A DNA stretch of 59,049 nucleotides from an uncultured Acidobacteriota bacterium (GTDB lineage Bacteria; Acidobacteriota; Terriglobia; Terriglobales; Acidobacteriaceae), in assembly GCA_903873705.1 (NCBI GenBank), contig CAIQPK010000043.1, positions 1 through 59,049 on the forward strand, written 5' to 3'. The notes below the pieces were generated by a model. It was not told the DNA's origin. It did no database searches and worked only from the letters and a program-made list of their open reading frames with translations. Positions 42,216 through 52,745 of this stretch are shown piece by piece. The position numbers and the translations under genes were made by a program. Numbering within the stretch: position 1 is the stretch's first letter; every line of letters starts with the position of its first letter.

Positions 42216-42536
42216 CTAGAAGTTGCGGACGCGGCCGGCGGTGACGAGGCGGAGGAGGAGGGTGAGGACTACTGCTCCGATGACGGCGACGAAGACGGTG
42301 TAGAGGAAGCCGCCGGTTCCGGCGTATCCGAGGGTGACCATGATGAGGCCGCCGACGATGGCGCCGATGACGCCGACGATGATATCGACGAGTGGGCCGA
42401 AGCCGACACCGCGCATGATCCTGCCGGTGAGGTAGCCGGCGACGAGGCCGATGATGAGCCAGATCAGGAGCGAATGGGTGCCCTCGGTGGACTGGACGTA
42501 GCGATTGATATCGACGTGGTGGAGGTGCGATTCCAT
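42216..42536 (-). CDS. GlsB/YeaQ/YmgE family stress membrane protein
   Basis: Small integral membrane protein of 106 aa. An N-terminal His-rich segment (MESHLHHVDINRYVQSTEG) precedes three helices with the family glycine pattern: IWLIIGLVAGYLTGRIMRGV, FGPLVDIIVGVIGAIVGGLI and FLYTVFVAVIGAVVLTLLLR. Members are linked to acid or general stress, with unclear mechanism. ATG 42534-42536 has GGAG 7 nt upstream. Confidence 0.9.
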   Translation of the reverse strand: MESHLHHVDINRYVQSTEGTHSLLIWLIIGLVAGYLTGRIMRGVGFGPLVDIIVGVIGAIVGGLIMVTLGYAGTGGFLYTVFVAVIGAVVLTLLLRLVTAGRVRNF

Positions 42537-42725
42537 GGTGGGTCTCCTTGACCGTCAACGTGTGCGGCTAGGGAGTCAGAGTGGGAGCGCGGGGGGATGG
42601 TTGTGCGGGGTGGGGATTTGGGCGCGGGACGTTTGGGGCGGGGTGGGAAGGCAATTTTGTCGTTGCGGCTTCGCCTTCACTCCGGCCTGCGGCAGCGAGG
42701 TAGCGTCTGCGACGCGGTGGTTTAT

Positions 42726-42745
42726 GGCCCAACTGAAGTTGGGCC
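42726..42745. repeat. Perfect inverted repeat with CTGAAG centre
   Basis: GGCCCAACTGAAGTTGGGCC at 42726-42745 is a perfect 9-bp palindrome around GA, in the 270-nt gap between the GlsB-type and zinc-ribbon genes. The CTGAAG centre recurs in the palindromes of the composite repeats at 49982, 56315 and 57732, so it may be a solo member of that family. Nothing else is recognisable in the gap. Confidence 0.55.
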
Positions 42746-42806
42746 CTTCCGGGAGATTTGGGGTCTCCGGGGAGGGAAAGGCTGCTGGATTCGGTGGGAC
42801 TTCGCG

Positions 42807-43247
42807 TCAGATGTGGAGGCCGTAGAGGTGGACGCGGAAGATGATGAGGACGAGGGCGGAGATGGCGGAGACGAGGATGGCGGTGCCGCGGGCTTTGCTG
42901 AAGTCGGGGTCGGAGGTTTTGAGGTTGGCGTACTTGATCCACCAGCGGATGGTCATGACCGCTATGGCGTACTTGATGAAGACGAAGCCGAGGAGACCGA
43001 TGAAGCTGAGGAAGGGGACGAAGCTCGCGAGACCGAAGGGGATGAGGACGCCGAGCATGATTTTGAGGTAGCTGGCGTCGCTGCAGGCCTGGCTGATGCG
43101 GGAGGTTTCGGCGGCGGCGGTGGCAGCGTCGGCGGTGGAGATGGGGGTGTGGCAGAAGGGGCACTGCTGCATGGAGGTGTTGATGGTCTCGCGGCAGTTG
43201 GGACAGGGGAAGACGTGGACTTCGGAGGTGAGGCTCAGGGTGCCCAT
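42807..43247 (-). CDS. Zinc-ribbon membrane protein, function unknown
   Basis: Protein of 146 aa; ATG 43245-43247 has GGAG 8 nt upstream and is preferred over the ATG 36 nt earlier. The N-terminus has a zinc ribbon: CPNC (Cys15, Cys18) and CPFC (Cys29, Cys32). Hydrophobic segments follow (IMLGVLIPFGLASFVPFLSF, IGLLGFVFIKYAIAVMTIRW, TAILVSAISALVLIIFRVHL). It is the last gene before the low-GC island. Confidence 0.75.
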   Translation of the reverse strand: MGTLSLTSEVHVFPCPNCRETINTSMQQCPFCHTPISTADAATAAAETSRISQACSDASYLKIMLGVLIPFGLASFVPFLSFIGLLGFVFIKYAIAVMTIRWWIKYANLKTSDPDFSKARGTAILVSAISALVLIIFRVHLYGLHI

Positions 43248-43348
43248 GCGGGTGTCTCCTTGGAAGTGGGGACAGGTTAGCACGGGTGCGTGGTGACGGT
43301 TATCCCCATTCAGAACGGGGCCTCTAAGCCGGCTCCCAGCCTATCCAT

Positions 43349-43861
43349 ATGCCGCTCGGGGTGCACGTTCGCGAATACATTACTCGTAGTCGTCCTCCGC
43401 TCGCGTACACTGACGAGCAGATGGACTACGCATACAATCGACGTGCCTTCCGTTCGGTGAGGAACGCCTCCAACATCGAGCCTCTGGCCCTCGTCTATTG
43501 CGAACTGGTGCTTACAGAGCTAGGAATCAAGGAAAGCCTGAGATTCTGCCAGACACCTCACAATGGTGGGCACAACCTTCCTCAACTGATTCAAAGAGTG
43601 GCCCTAAGAAACCCAAGAGCTGGGGTGGCGTTGAATTCTCTTCAGGTGCAGCTAGCATCAGCACTCACCGCTCTTTTCAGCCAAAGTAAACTTGGAACGG
43701 CCAGAAACGTTCCAGCCACCAGCTATCCACATATCAGGTATCTCAGGCATTCATCGGACTGGCCCTCGCAGTGCTCCTCCGATGCTGACCTCACGGCACT
43801 TAGCAGCTTGATGAAGCGAATTATGCACCTGCTCACAACAGGTGCCGGAGTTTCCCTATGA
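43349..43861 (+). CDS. Island gene 1: 170-aa helical protein of unknown function
   Basis: First gene of a two-gene, visibly lower-GC island. The predicted protein is mostly helical: NIEPLALVYCELVLTELGIK, GHNLPQLIQRVALRNPRAGV, LNSLQVQLASALTALFSQSK, ADLTALSSLMKRIMHLL. The E...GHNLPQL arrangement is reminiscent of HEPN-like bundles, but the catalytic RxxxxH motif of HEPN RNases is absent, so this is only a structural guess. The start is uncertain: ATG 43349 lacks a ribosome-binding site and ATG 43421 is an alternative. Its stop overlaps the ATG of the large NTPase gene (ATGA), so the two are made together. Confidence 0.7.
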   Translation: MPLGVHVREYITRSRPPLAYTDEQMDYAYNRRAFRSVRNASNIEPLALVYCELVLTELGIKESLRFCQTPHNGGHNLPQLIQRVALRNPRAGVALNSLQVQLASALTALFSQSKLGTARNVPATSYPHIRYLRHSSDWPSQCSSDADLTALSSLMKRIMHLLTTGAGVSL

Positions 43862-46425
43862 TCCCGTTAAAGTCATTCTTTGATAAGTGCACTGATGAAT
43901 GGAAGGAGTTCTCCGTTCGGTACGTTCATCCGTCCCTTTACGCAATAGTTGAGGATGAAATTTTCTCAGGCCTAGATCAGGATCAGCGAGATGACCTTTT
44001 TTTCAAAAAGATAGGAATGCGGGAGGAAGACATTTCCTTCCTCTTATCATCATCTAATGTTGTGCTTACTCTAGTGACCGCGCATGAGCGGGCAACGGAC
44101 TTAGGCTTCATCGAGGAAGCTTTGCCTGCCCATCACTGGATCGAATTTTTAGCGACGCGTGAGCATCCAACTGAATCTCGTCCAAAGACAACTAAGATCG
44201 TTCACTTTTACGGATTTAGGGGGGGGCAAGGCCGCTCAACTATTCTTTCGATGTTCGCACGAGCCTCAGCCGATGAGGGTTTCCGGGTGCTAACCGTAGA
44301 CGCCGATATCGAAGCTCCATCGTTGCCTTCACAGTTTGGAATTCGACTTGACACGTTGGAATCAAGCCTTCTCGGCTGTGCGCAATATGATTTGGATCCG
44401 GCGCCACAACAGGTTTATGTTTCGCGAAGTAATAACGGAAGCGTAGATTTGCTCGCTTGCAAACCCTCCGGGCCAGAATACGACCTCGATCTGGCAATTT
44501 TTGCACTCAATACAGCACTCGATCCAGCGCGTCTTCAGCGTACTTTCCAGAAGATCGTCGAAACTTCCAATTCTTACGATCTAATACTGATTGACCATCG
44601 ATCCGGTATTTCGTCTAGCGTGCTGCCACTCGTTAGCGCTTTTCCAGGGCCCACAGTCATATGCATGAGGCTTGATGAACAATCCGATGAAGCTGATGAA
44701 TATGTCAGGGTCCTTTTGAACCGAAATCCGGACTCACCGGGACTTTTCGTGAGCTTCTCTCTTGATCCTGAAGATACTGCTGAGAAAATGCGCTCTCGAT
44801 CGGGGGGGCGGATTGAATCCCTTTTGGATATCCTTGCGAGCAGCATCAACGCTGGCTCTGAAGGCGGTGAAGCGGATGAGTCGGTCGAACTTACTCCAGA
44901 CGCCCTCAAGCCCTATTGGATTTTCTGGTTCCACGACCGCAGCTTCCTAACGAGACCTGCACCCCACGTTCAGGATATTCAAGCGGCTAATAAGGAAGCT
45001 CTTAGTCAAATTAGAAACCTCGTCGGGCTGTCAACGCCCAATAGAGGAAGTAAAGCGCCAGTAATGAGCTATCCTCGAACCCTCACCAACAGTGGGAGCA
45101 CAGACGACGGTCTATTGATTGAAACCGATGCCCTCCGTAAACTTCGGGCGCCGAACAGCAGCTTTCGATATATCTTCGGGCGTAAAGGAACAGGGAAAAC
45201 ACGGCTTGTGCGAGCCCTTGTCGAAGAGGGTCACGGTTCCACGCTCCTTTCGGCCGAAGACGACGGGATCGGTGGATCAATTAGTTCGGCTGATCCAACA
45301 TTTTTGGACATTGCCGCCTACTTGTTTAATAACGACGCTCCAGAGCAACTGTGGTGGATCGCTCTCGACTGTGCCCTTCGGCCAGTTGGTACAGACATAA
45401 GCGAATGCCTGAATGAATGGCTTACAAAGCTGAGCGTATCCGGCCCATCATCGGTTCGCAGCAGTGAGATCGCGCGTCGAATATTCGAGCTTGAAGAGCC
45501 GCGTGTTTTTTTAATTGATGGCGTCGAAACGGCCTTCACATCCGTCCAGATGCCTGTCTTCGTGCGGGGTTTGTTTCGCTTTCTCGCGCTGATCCAAGCT
45601 AATGCACAAATCGCTAGCAAAATTACGATCAGATTGTTCCTTCGTACCGATCTGGTGCAGTTCGGGTCCGAGAATGTGGAGCAGCAAGTCGATGGAAGAA
45701 GTTTGACCCTTTCGTGGGACACTCAATCGATTCTCAACTTTGCCCTGACCCGCATCGCTGCCCTCCCTTGGTTCCGAGAAAACTTCACCGCCGCAATCAG
45801 TGACATTGAGAAGAGGGCAGCCCTTCTTGCAGAGGGTGAGGTCACAACCGATGAATGCGGGGAAATTTTGCTTAAGGTTTTCCCCACAAATTTCCGCAGG
45901 AATAATTTGCTCACATTAACATTTTTGAAAACTTACTTTTCCGAAGGCGAGGGCGACACTGCTTCCTTTTACCCTCGTATATACGATGCCTTCCTCCGCG
46001 GAATCGACCGTCCAAGTCTCATCGGGCCGTCAGCGGTACGGTTGCCTCAAATCGAGGATGGTCACGTAGGCCAGCAACTGATTGTTAAGGCGCACGATTA
46101 CGCTTCAGAGCAATATCTACAACAAGTTGCCGCTGAGCTCAGAAATCTGGTCCGCCTGTCTGATGACGCGAAAGAGAATGCCCGTCGGGTTGAAGTTCTC
46201 CTCCCAACATTTAGGGGCTTACCAACGCCTTTCAATGTAGTCAATTGCCTTAATGATGTTCATGCGCGATTAAGCATCGAGTTCGATGTGGATCGGGACG
46301 CGGTGAAATCAGCGTTAGACGAGATGAAGCGCGTAGGGATTTTCGAAGACAGGCCCGGCTGGAGCGGATGGTGGAGGGCTGGCCGGCTTTTCAAAAATGC
46401 GCTCGGTATGAAGTACGTCAGGTAA
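43858..46425 (+). CDS. Island gene 2: double NTPase, variant ParA/MinD-like plus P-loop ATPase
   Basis: Protein of 855 aa, no close family recognised. Residues 1-110 form an N-terminal alpha/beta domain. Residues 111-400 resemble a SIMIBI (ParA/MinD) ATPase: IVHFYGFRGGQGRSTILSMF with Arg121 and Arg126 where the deviant Walker A has lysines, VLTVDADIEAPSLPSQFGI, and the switch strand YDLILIDHRSG (Asp246). Residues 430-700 form a second P-loop ATPase: FRYIFGRKGTGKTRLVRALV (Lys447) and Walker B RVFLIDGVETAF (Asp554). The C-terminus looks like a winged-helix. The RGGQGR variant resembles the KGGVGR-motif ATPases of NTP-dependent conflict systems. A defence role is inferred from this, the low GC and the isolated island. 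Confidence 0.8.
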   Translation: MIPLKSFFDKCTDEWKEFSVRYVHPSLYAIVEDEIFSGLDQDQRDDLFFKKIGMREEDISFLLSSSNVVLTLVTAHERATDLGFIEEALPAHHWIEFLATREHPTESRPKTTKIVHFYGFRGGQGRSTILSMFARASADEGFRVLTVDADIEAPSLPSQFGIRLDTLESSLLGCAQYDLDPAPQQVYVSRSNNGSVDLLACKPSGPEYDLDLAIFALNTALDPARLQRTFQKIVETSNSYDLILIDHRSGISSSVLPLVSAFPGPTVICMRLDEQSDEADEYVRVLLNRNPDSPGLFVSFSLDPEDTAEKMRSRSGGRIESLLDILASSINAGSEGGEADESVELTPDALKPYWIFWFHDRSFLTRPAPHVQDIQAANKEALSQIRNLVGLSTPNRGSKAPVMSYPRTLTNSGSTDDGLLIETDALRKLRAPNSSFRYIFGRKGTGKTRLVRALVEEGHGSTLLSAEDDGIGGSISSADPTFLDIAAYLFNNDAPEQLWWIALDCALRPVGTDISECLNEWLTKLSVSGPSSVRSSEIARRIFELEEPRVFLIDGVETAFTSVQMPVFVRGLFRFLALIQANAQIASKITIRLFLRTDLVQFGSENVEQQVDGRSLTLSWDTQSILNFALTRIAALPWFRENFTAAISDIEKRAALLAEGEVTTDECGEILLKVFPTNFRRNNLLTLTFLKTYFSEGEGDTASFYPRIYDAFLRGIDRPSLIGPSAVRLPQIEDGHVGQQLIVKAHDYASEQYLQQVAAELRNLVRLSDDAKENARRVEVLLPTFRGLPTPFNVVNCLNDVHARLSIEFDVDRDAVKSALDEMKRVGIFEDRPGWSGWWRAGRLFKNALGMKYVR

Positions 46426-46426
46426 C

Positions 46427-48421
<1,995 letters not shown>

Positions 48422-48486
48422 AGATACGAGTGTAACTGGCGGTGTGGTGGACGGGCGATTCTACTTGCGGGGGAGGAGGTGGCGGG

Positions 48487-49980
48487 ATGGGGTTGGTGGC
48501 CACACCAATGAGGGCTAAGCTTGGGGTCATGCACAGACCTGGGGCCGATGGACGTGCTGTGAAGCGGCACCTGGTTACGCTGGTGGTGGTGTTTGCGGTG
48601 ACCCGTGCGTTGGCCGTGGGGGCGGGGTTTCGGTATACCGCGCAGTCGGCTGTGGAGTACTGGCAGTTTATGGATTTGGAGCTGCTGCAGCATCATCTGC
48701 TGCGGAGCCTGTGGCACCTTCATGCGCAGCCGCCGCTGTTCAATGGGATGGTGGGTGTCGCGGAGAAGCTGGCGGGCGGGCATTATGGGTGGGTCATGCT
48801 GGCGATACAGTGGGCTCTGGGGCTGGGGGCTTCGGTGGCGGTGTACCTGGCGCTGGTGAGGTTGAGGGTCAAGCCGGTGGTGGCGCTGGTGGCGGCGCTG
48901 GGGTTGATGCTGAATCCTTCGGCGATGCTTTTCGAGTTTGACGGGCTGTATACCGAGGCGGTGTATGGGCTGAACTGCCTGCTCGCGCTGGCGATGGTGG
49001 TTTATGTGCAGGAGCGGACGCGGCGAGCGTTAGGGTGGGTGGTGGGTTTGGCGGTTTGTCTGCCGATGCTGCGGTCTTCGTACCAGTGGGTGTGGGTGCT
49101 GATATTGTTTGCTGTGCTGGCGTGGGTGTTGAAGGAGAGCAGGCGAGCGATCGCGGTGGCCGGGGCGGTGGCGCTGGGCGTGACTCTGCTGGTGCCGGCG
49201 AAGAATCTGCTGTTGTTTGGGCACTTTACTTCATCGACGTGGGGGTCGTTTGGGATGGCGAAGCATTGGGACGGGAATTATCCGCGGCCTGATGTGGCGG
49301 AGTGGATGCGGGATGGGACGCTGGTGACGCTGACGCATACCAACGATACCGATGAGGCGATGGAGGCTTGGCTGAGGAAGGATTGGGCGGTGGCGGTGGC
49401 GGGGTCTCCGGAGCTGGATGCGTTGCGGAAGGCGACGGGCGGGCGGCCCAACTGGAACTCGCTGGCGATGCTGAAGATGCATGAGGCGCAGGCGCGGGAT
49501 GTGGGGTTCCTGCTGCGTCATGAGCCGGGGGAGTACGGGTTGGCGGTGGTGAGGGCGGTGGGGATTTTCTTTCAGCCGACGTCGGATTACATGCGGCTGG
49601 GGTTTCAGCCGGAGTATGTGAAGCGGCAGTATGGGTTGATTGGCCCGCTGGATGCGGTGGTGACGCGGGTTTGCTGCACACCGCTGGGAGTGGTGGAGCG
49701 GAAGGCTTCGCGGCTGGCGCGGATGCGGAATGAGTGCTGGATGGCGGTGGTGGGGTATCTGCTGGTCGGGTTGGGTGTGGTGTTGGCGCGGGGCGATCGG
49801 AGGACCGTGATCTGGGGGCTGGCTGCCACGATTGTTTATGCGCTGGTGGTGACTAACCTGGCGGAGGTGGGGGAGAATATGCGGTTTCGGTTTGAGACGG
49901 AGGGATTGGTGGTGATGGTGGCCGTGGTGGTGTTGCAGATGGGGTGGGAGAGGTGGCGGGGACAGGTTGTGCGGGCTTGA
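48487..49980 (+). CDS. Polytopic membrane protein, possible GT-C glycosyltransferase
   Basis: Integral membrane protein of about 497 aa. ATG 48487 is chosen for the strong GGAGGAGG 8 nt upstream. It has around ten helices (HLVTLVVVFAVTRALAVGAG, VALVAALGLMLNPSAMLFEF, TVIWGLAATIVYALVVTNLA) and a large central soluble loop (FGMAKHWDGNYPRPDVAEWM to YGLAVVRAVGIFFQPTSDYM). The QPPLFNGMVGVAEKL segment in the first loop is like the xPPLY motif of PMT-type GT-C transferases, but the usual acidic DE or ED catalytic pair is not obvious. Substrate unknown. A composite repeat follows directly. Confidence 0.75.
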   Translation: MGLVATPMRAKLGVMHRPGADGRAVKRHLVTLVVVFAVTRALAVGAGFRYTAQSAVEYWQFMDLELLQHHLLRSLWHLHAQPPLFNGMVGVAEKLAGGHYGWVMLAIQWALGLGASVAVYLALVRLRVKPVVALVAALGLMLNPSAMLFEFDGLYTEAVYGLNCLLALAMVVYVQERTRRALGWVVGLAVCLPMLRSSYQWVWVLILFAVLAWVLKESRRAIAVAGAVALGVTLLVPAKNLLLFGHFTSSTWGSFGMAKHWDGNYPRPDVAEWMRDGTLVTLTHTNDTDEAMEAWLRKDWAVAVAGSPELDALRKATGGRPNWNSLAMLKMHEAQARDVGFLLRHEPGEYGLAVVRAVGIFFQPTSDYMRLGFQPEYVKRQYGLIGPLDAVVTRVCCTPLGVVERKASRLARMRNECWMAVVGYLLVGLGVVLARGDRRTVIWGLAATIVYALVVTNLAEVGENMRFRFETEGLVVMVAVVVLQMGWERWRGQVVRA

Positions 49981-49981
49981 A

Positions 49982-50130
49982 GGAAGGCATACCCCAGGGG
50001 CTGAAGCCCGGTTTGGGCGGGGCTATGAGACCCAAGGCTGAAACCTTGGGGTACCTTCGAGCAACGGCAAGTCCAAAAGCAATTACGATCGCAAAAGCAA
50101 CGGCAAGTACAAAGGCAGCGGCAAAGGCAG
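49982..50130 (+). repeat. Composite palindromic repeat, copy A
   Basis: The unit begins GGAAGGCATACCCCAGGGGC and continues to GGGGTACCTTC; it holds two palindromes (GGGCTGAAGCCC and CCAAGGCTGAAACCTTGG) in about 77 bp. A short degenerate array of AACGGC, AAAAGC and AAAGGC blocks follows to about 50130. It fills the gap between convergent genes. Related to copies at 56315 and 57732 in the same orientation. Confidence 0.75.
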
Positions 50131-50161
50131 ATTTGAGGAGGCGGTTGAGTTAGAACGGTGG

Positions 50162-51853
50162 TTATGTCCCACCCAAACCCGGAAAGATTTGATCTGAGTC
50201 CAGGTTGTCCAAGACTACGGCCGTAGCGGGCGGAAGTTCGACGGAATGATAGGCGTCTTGTGTGCTCCCGCAAGTGTATAAGTCGGGCTTCCAACCTTCC
50301 GTCTTCATATGAGTGAGATATCCACTGATCGTTTCGAAACGGTTATCCCACATGACCGTAGCTGAGGTGAGCGACTCTGCTTTTAGTACGCGATTGCAGG
50401 AGCCGACTATGCCTGCCAAATCCACATGAAGTTTTTGTGTCGTGTCTTTATTGATGATGGCGATGATCCTTTTGCCGTCGGCACGCCTGGCGGCGTAGGC
50501 CGTGGCGTTGACTTTGCCGGGATTGAATTTGATCGGGATCATGGTGGCGCCGACGAATTTCTGCGCGAATTGCATGCCGAAGTAGATGGGCTGGGCTGCG
50601 TAGTGGCCGTTGATTTCGGCGATGGGGGTGTAGAAGGGGCGAGGGTGGGGGGCATTGGGATCCGGCATGAGGAGTTCGCCGGGGAGGGTGCCGCCCAGTG
50701 AGTCGGCTACGGCTTTGCCGCTGCCGCCGTGGAGGTTGACGCCAGCATAGCCTAGCTGGGCGAGGGTGAGGAGGTAGTCGGCGGCCCAGAGGGCGGAGGC
50801 GAAGACGTCGGAGACGCCGGGCTTGCCGCCTCGGTAGCAGGTGTTGCCCTCGGTCATGCGGTAGGGGACGTTGAGCTTCGCCGCGGCTTCGCGGGTGGTG
50901 ATGGCGGTCTGTTGGACCTTGGGGTTGGGTTGGAGGAGGCGGTCGATGTTGATTTCGGGGTTGGAGGGTGGGCCGCCGAAGTAGTAGTGGTGGGAGATGG
51001 CGGCGATGTGGGGGCGGGTGGGGTCTGCGGCTGGTACTGAAGGGCTCAAATCCTGCTGCTGCGAACGCGCTGCAGGTCTCTCCACTTCGCTGCGCTCCGG
51101 TCGAGATGACAGCGGTGTGGGAGTGGGCATGGCGGCGAGGCGGTCGGCTATGCGGCTGGACCATTGCGGATTGCCGGAGGTGTCGGGGAGGCCGAAGCGG
51201 GCGTTGGGGACGGCAGCGCGGATGGCGTTGGCGGTGGCCAGCCACTCGTCGAGGTAAGCGTCGACTGTCCAGGTGGCCTTGACGCGGAAGCGTGAGGGGA
51301 AGAGGTCGGGCTCGTTGCCTAGCTGGAAGTATTCGAGCTTGGTGCCGAGGGTTTGGGTTACGAAGGCGGCTTCTTCGGCGGCTCGGGCGGGGGTGCTGGT
51401 GGCGAGGTTGATGCCGTAGAGGCAGGTCCAGGCAGTGGCGTCGAGAAAAGCGCGCAGGTTGCGGATGGCGGCGGGGGTGATGGAGTAGGCGAGCTTCTGG
51501 AAGGGGACTTCTTCGGGACGGAGGGGGATGATGACTACTTTATCGGGGAGGGGGGGTTGCGGGGAGGAGGGCGTGGGTTGCCACCAGCCTACGTCGGAGG
51601 TGTTGCCGCCGAGACGGAGGACGCCGGTGGGGGCGAGGGCTCGGAAGAGGGCGATGAGGCCGGTGTTTTGCGGGGAGAAGAAGGTGGGGTCAGTGAGTTG
51701 CTGGGTTTCGTAGCTTAGGCCGACGAAGTTGGCGGGGATGGTGGGGCCGGCTGCTTTGCTTAGCGTGAGGGTGGCGGTGGTGGGCTGCTGTGCCAGAGAC
51801 TTCAGGCTGAGGGCGGTGGCGGCGGTGGCGGCGATGAAGCGGCGGCGGTCCAT
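50162..51853 (-). CDS. Glycoside hydrolase family 79-like beta-glucuronidase, Tat-exported
   Basis: Predicted exported glycosidase of 563 aa removing uronic acids or 4-O-methylglucuronic acid from glycans. ATG 51851-51853 gives Tat signal MDRRRFIAATAATALSLKSL; an upstream in-frame ATG precedes repeat-derived sequence. The acid/base Glu is in LEYFQLGNEPDLF and the nucleophile Glu in YRMTEGNTCYRGG. Residues 248-268 (SSRPERSEVERPAARSQQQD) translate a dispersed repeat, an insertion between fold elements. It belongs to the polyuronide-degradation neighbourhood with the alginate-lyase-like and GH105 genes. Confidence 0.82.
   Translation of the reverse strand: MDRRRFIAATAATALSLKSLAQQPTTATLTLSKAAGPTIPANFVGLSYETQQLTDPTFFSPQNTGLIALFRALAPTGVLRLGGNTSDVGWWQPTPSSPQPPLPDKVVIIPLRPEEVPFQKLAYSITPAAIRNLRAFLDATAWTCLYGINLATSTPARAAEEAAFVTQTLGTKLEYFQLGNEPDLFPSRFRVKATWTVDAYLDEWLATANAIRAAVPNARFGLPDTSGNPQWSSRIADRLAAMPTPTPLSSRPERSEVERPAARSQQQDLSPSVPAADPTRPHIAAISHHYYFGGPPSNPEINIDRLLQPNPKVQQTAITTREAAAKLNVPYRMTEGNTCYRGGKPGVSDVFASALWAADYLLTLAQLGYAGVNLHGGSGKAVADSLGGTLPGELLMPDPNAPHPRPFYTPIAEINGHYAAQPIYFGMQFAQKFVGATMIPIKFNPGKVNATAYAARRADGKRIIAIINKDTTQKLHVDLAGIVGSCNRVLKAESLTSATVMWDNRFETISGYLTHMKTEGWKPDLYTCGSTQDAYHSVELPPATAVVLDNLDSDQIFPGLGGT
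51053..51111. repeat. Dispersed repeat inside the GH79-like gene
   Basis: The core GGTCTCTCCACTTCGCTGCG (51075-51094) continuing CTCCGGTCGAGATGAC to 51110 has a close relative at 58122-58172 in non-coding DNA. Here it is read in frame in the minus-strand coding sequence. Confidence 0.7.
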
Positions 51854-52042
51854 GGGGGTACAGGGTACGGTGCGGAGGGTGAATGTTGCAAGTGCGAACG
51901 AAAGAGGCAACGGCGTTTCACGCAAAGAGCGCGAAGGGGAAAAGCACGCAGAGGGGGCGAAGGCTTTTGGAGTGAGACCACAGGCGGTCTGAGGTGGCTC
52001 GGGGTTTGGGGCCCCTTGCAGGATGACGGCGAAAAAAGGCAA

Positions 52043-52102
52043 GCAACCGCTTTGACGCGGAGTTCGCGAAGTTTAAGCGCCAAGTTTCGCGAAGTAGACG
52101 TT
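52043..52102. repeat. Dispersed repeat upstream of GH79-like gene
   Basis: In the 313-nt gap between the GH79-like start and the receiver gene: CTTTGACGCGGAGTTCGCGA, then GTTTAAGCGCCAAGTTTCGC GAAGTAGACGTT. A diverged copy is at 54967-55030. A related block, CGTTTCACGCAAAGAGCGCG, is at 51913-51932. The rest of the gap has no gene. Confidence 0.6.
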
Positions 52103-52166
52103 GCAACAGCAGAAGCAGATTCCTCCGCTTCGCTGCGGCATGGCAACTTTGAAAGTCGGTGCTGCG

Positions 52167-52610
52167 TTAGCTGCGGAGGTGTTGGATGAGCTGGGTGGGG
52201 TGGATGGGTTTGGGGAGTAGCTCGAAGGTGTAGCCGCGGTCTTTGGCGCGGGATAGGATCTCGATGGTGGCGGCCTGGCCGGAGAAGAGGACGATGCGGG
52301 TTTCCGGGCAGTGCTGGGAGATCTGGATGGCGGCTTCTACGCCGTCGATCTGGGGCATGAGGACGTCGGAGAGGACGAGGTCCGGGCAGTGGAGCCGGGC
52401 CATCTCGATAGCCTGCTCGCCGCTGTAGGCCGCTTCAGCAATGAAGCCGTTACGGTTGAGGATCTGGACGATGGTGTCGGCGATGAGCATTTCATCGTCA
52501 ACGACGAGGATGCGCGGGGCTGGCAGCTGGCCGTCTGCGTTGGCGTCGGCGGCCGCCGATGGGTGGGGGAGAATTTTAGGCGCGTCGCTGCCAAACAGAA
52601 ATGGAGTCAT
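52167..52610 (-). CDS. Stand-alone receiver-domain response regulator
   Basis: CheY-like protein of 147 aa with no output domain. ATG 52608-52610 has AGGGA upstream. Residues 33-147: RILVVDDEMLIADTIVQILN with the acidic pair, phosphoacceptor Asp82 in LVLSDVLMPQIDGVEAAIQI, the Ser switch in VLFSGQAATIEIL and Lys in LLPKPIHPTQLIQHL. The 30-residue N-terminal extension is unstructured. It lies 135 nt downstream of the histidine kinase gene in the same orientation and is its likely phosphate acceptor. Confidence 0.9.
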   Translation of the reverse strand: MTPFLFGSDAPKILPHPSAAADANADGQLPAPRILVVDDEMLIADTIVQILNRNGFIAEAAYSGEQAIEMARLHCPDLVLSDVLMPQIDGVEAAIQISQHCPETRIVLFSGQAATIEILSRAKDRGYTFELLPKPIHPTQLIQHLRS

Positions 52611-52745
52611 TACGGGTCCCTGATACTTAGCCTTGAGGTATGCGCAAGTGTACTCGATACAAACACTTACTGCATAGATCCGCGCAAGGCGAAGATACAC
52701 TTCAGACGCAGCGAACGGACCGATGGTGGAATCTTCTGGCTTAGT

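Noticed and set aside
43349-43861. Catalytic HEPN RNase
   Set aside because: No RxxxxH (R-N/D/H-x3-H) motif; only the helical pattern is suggestive.
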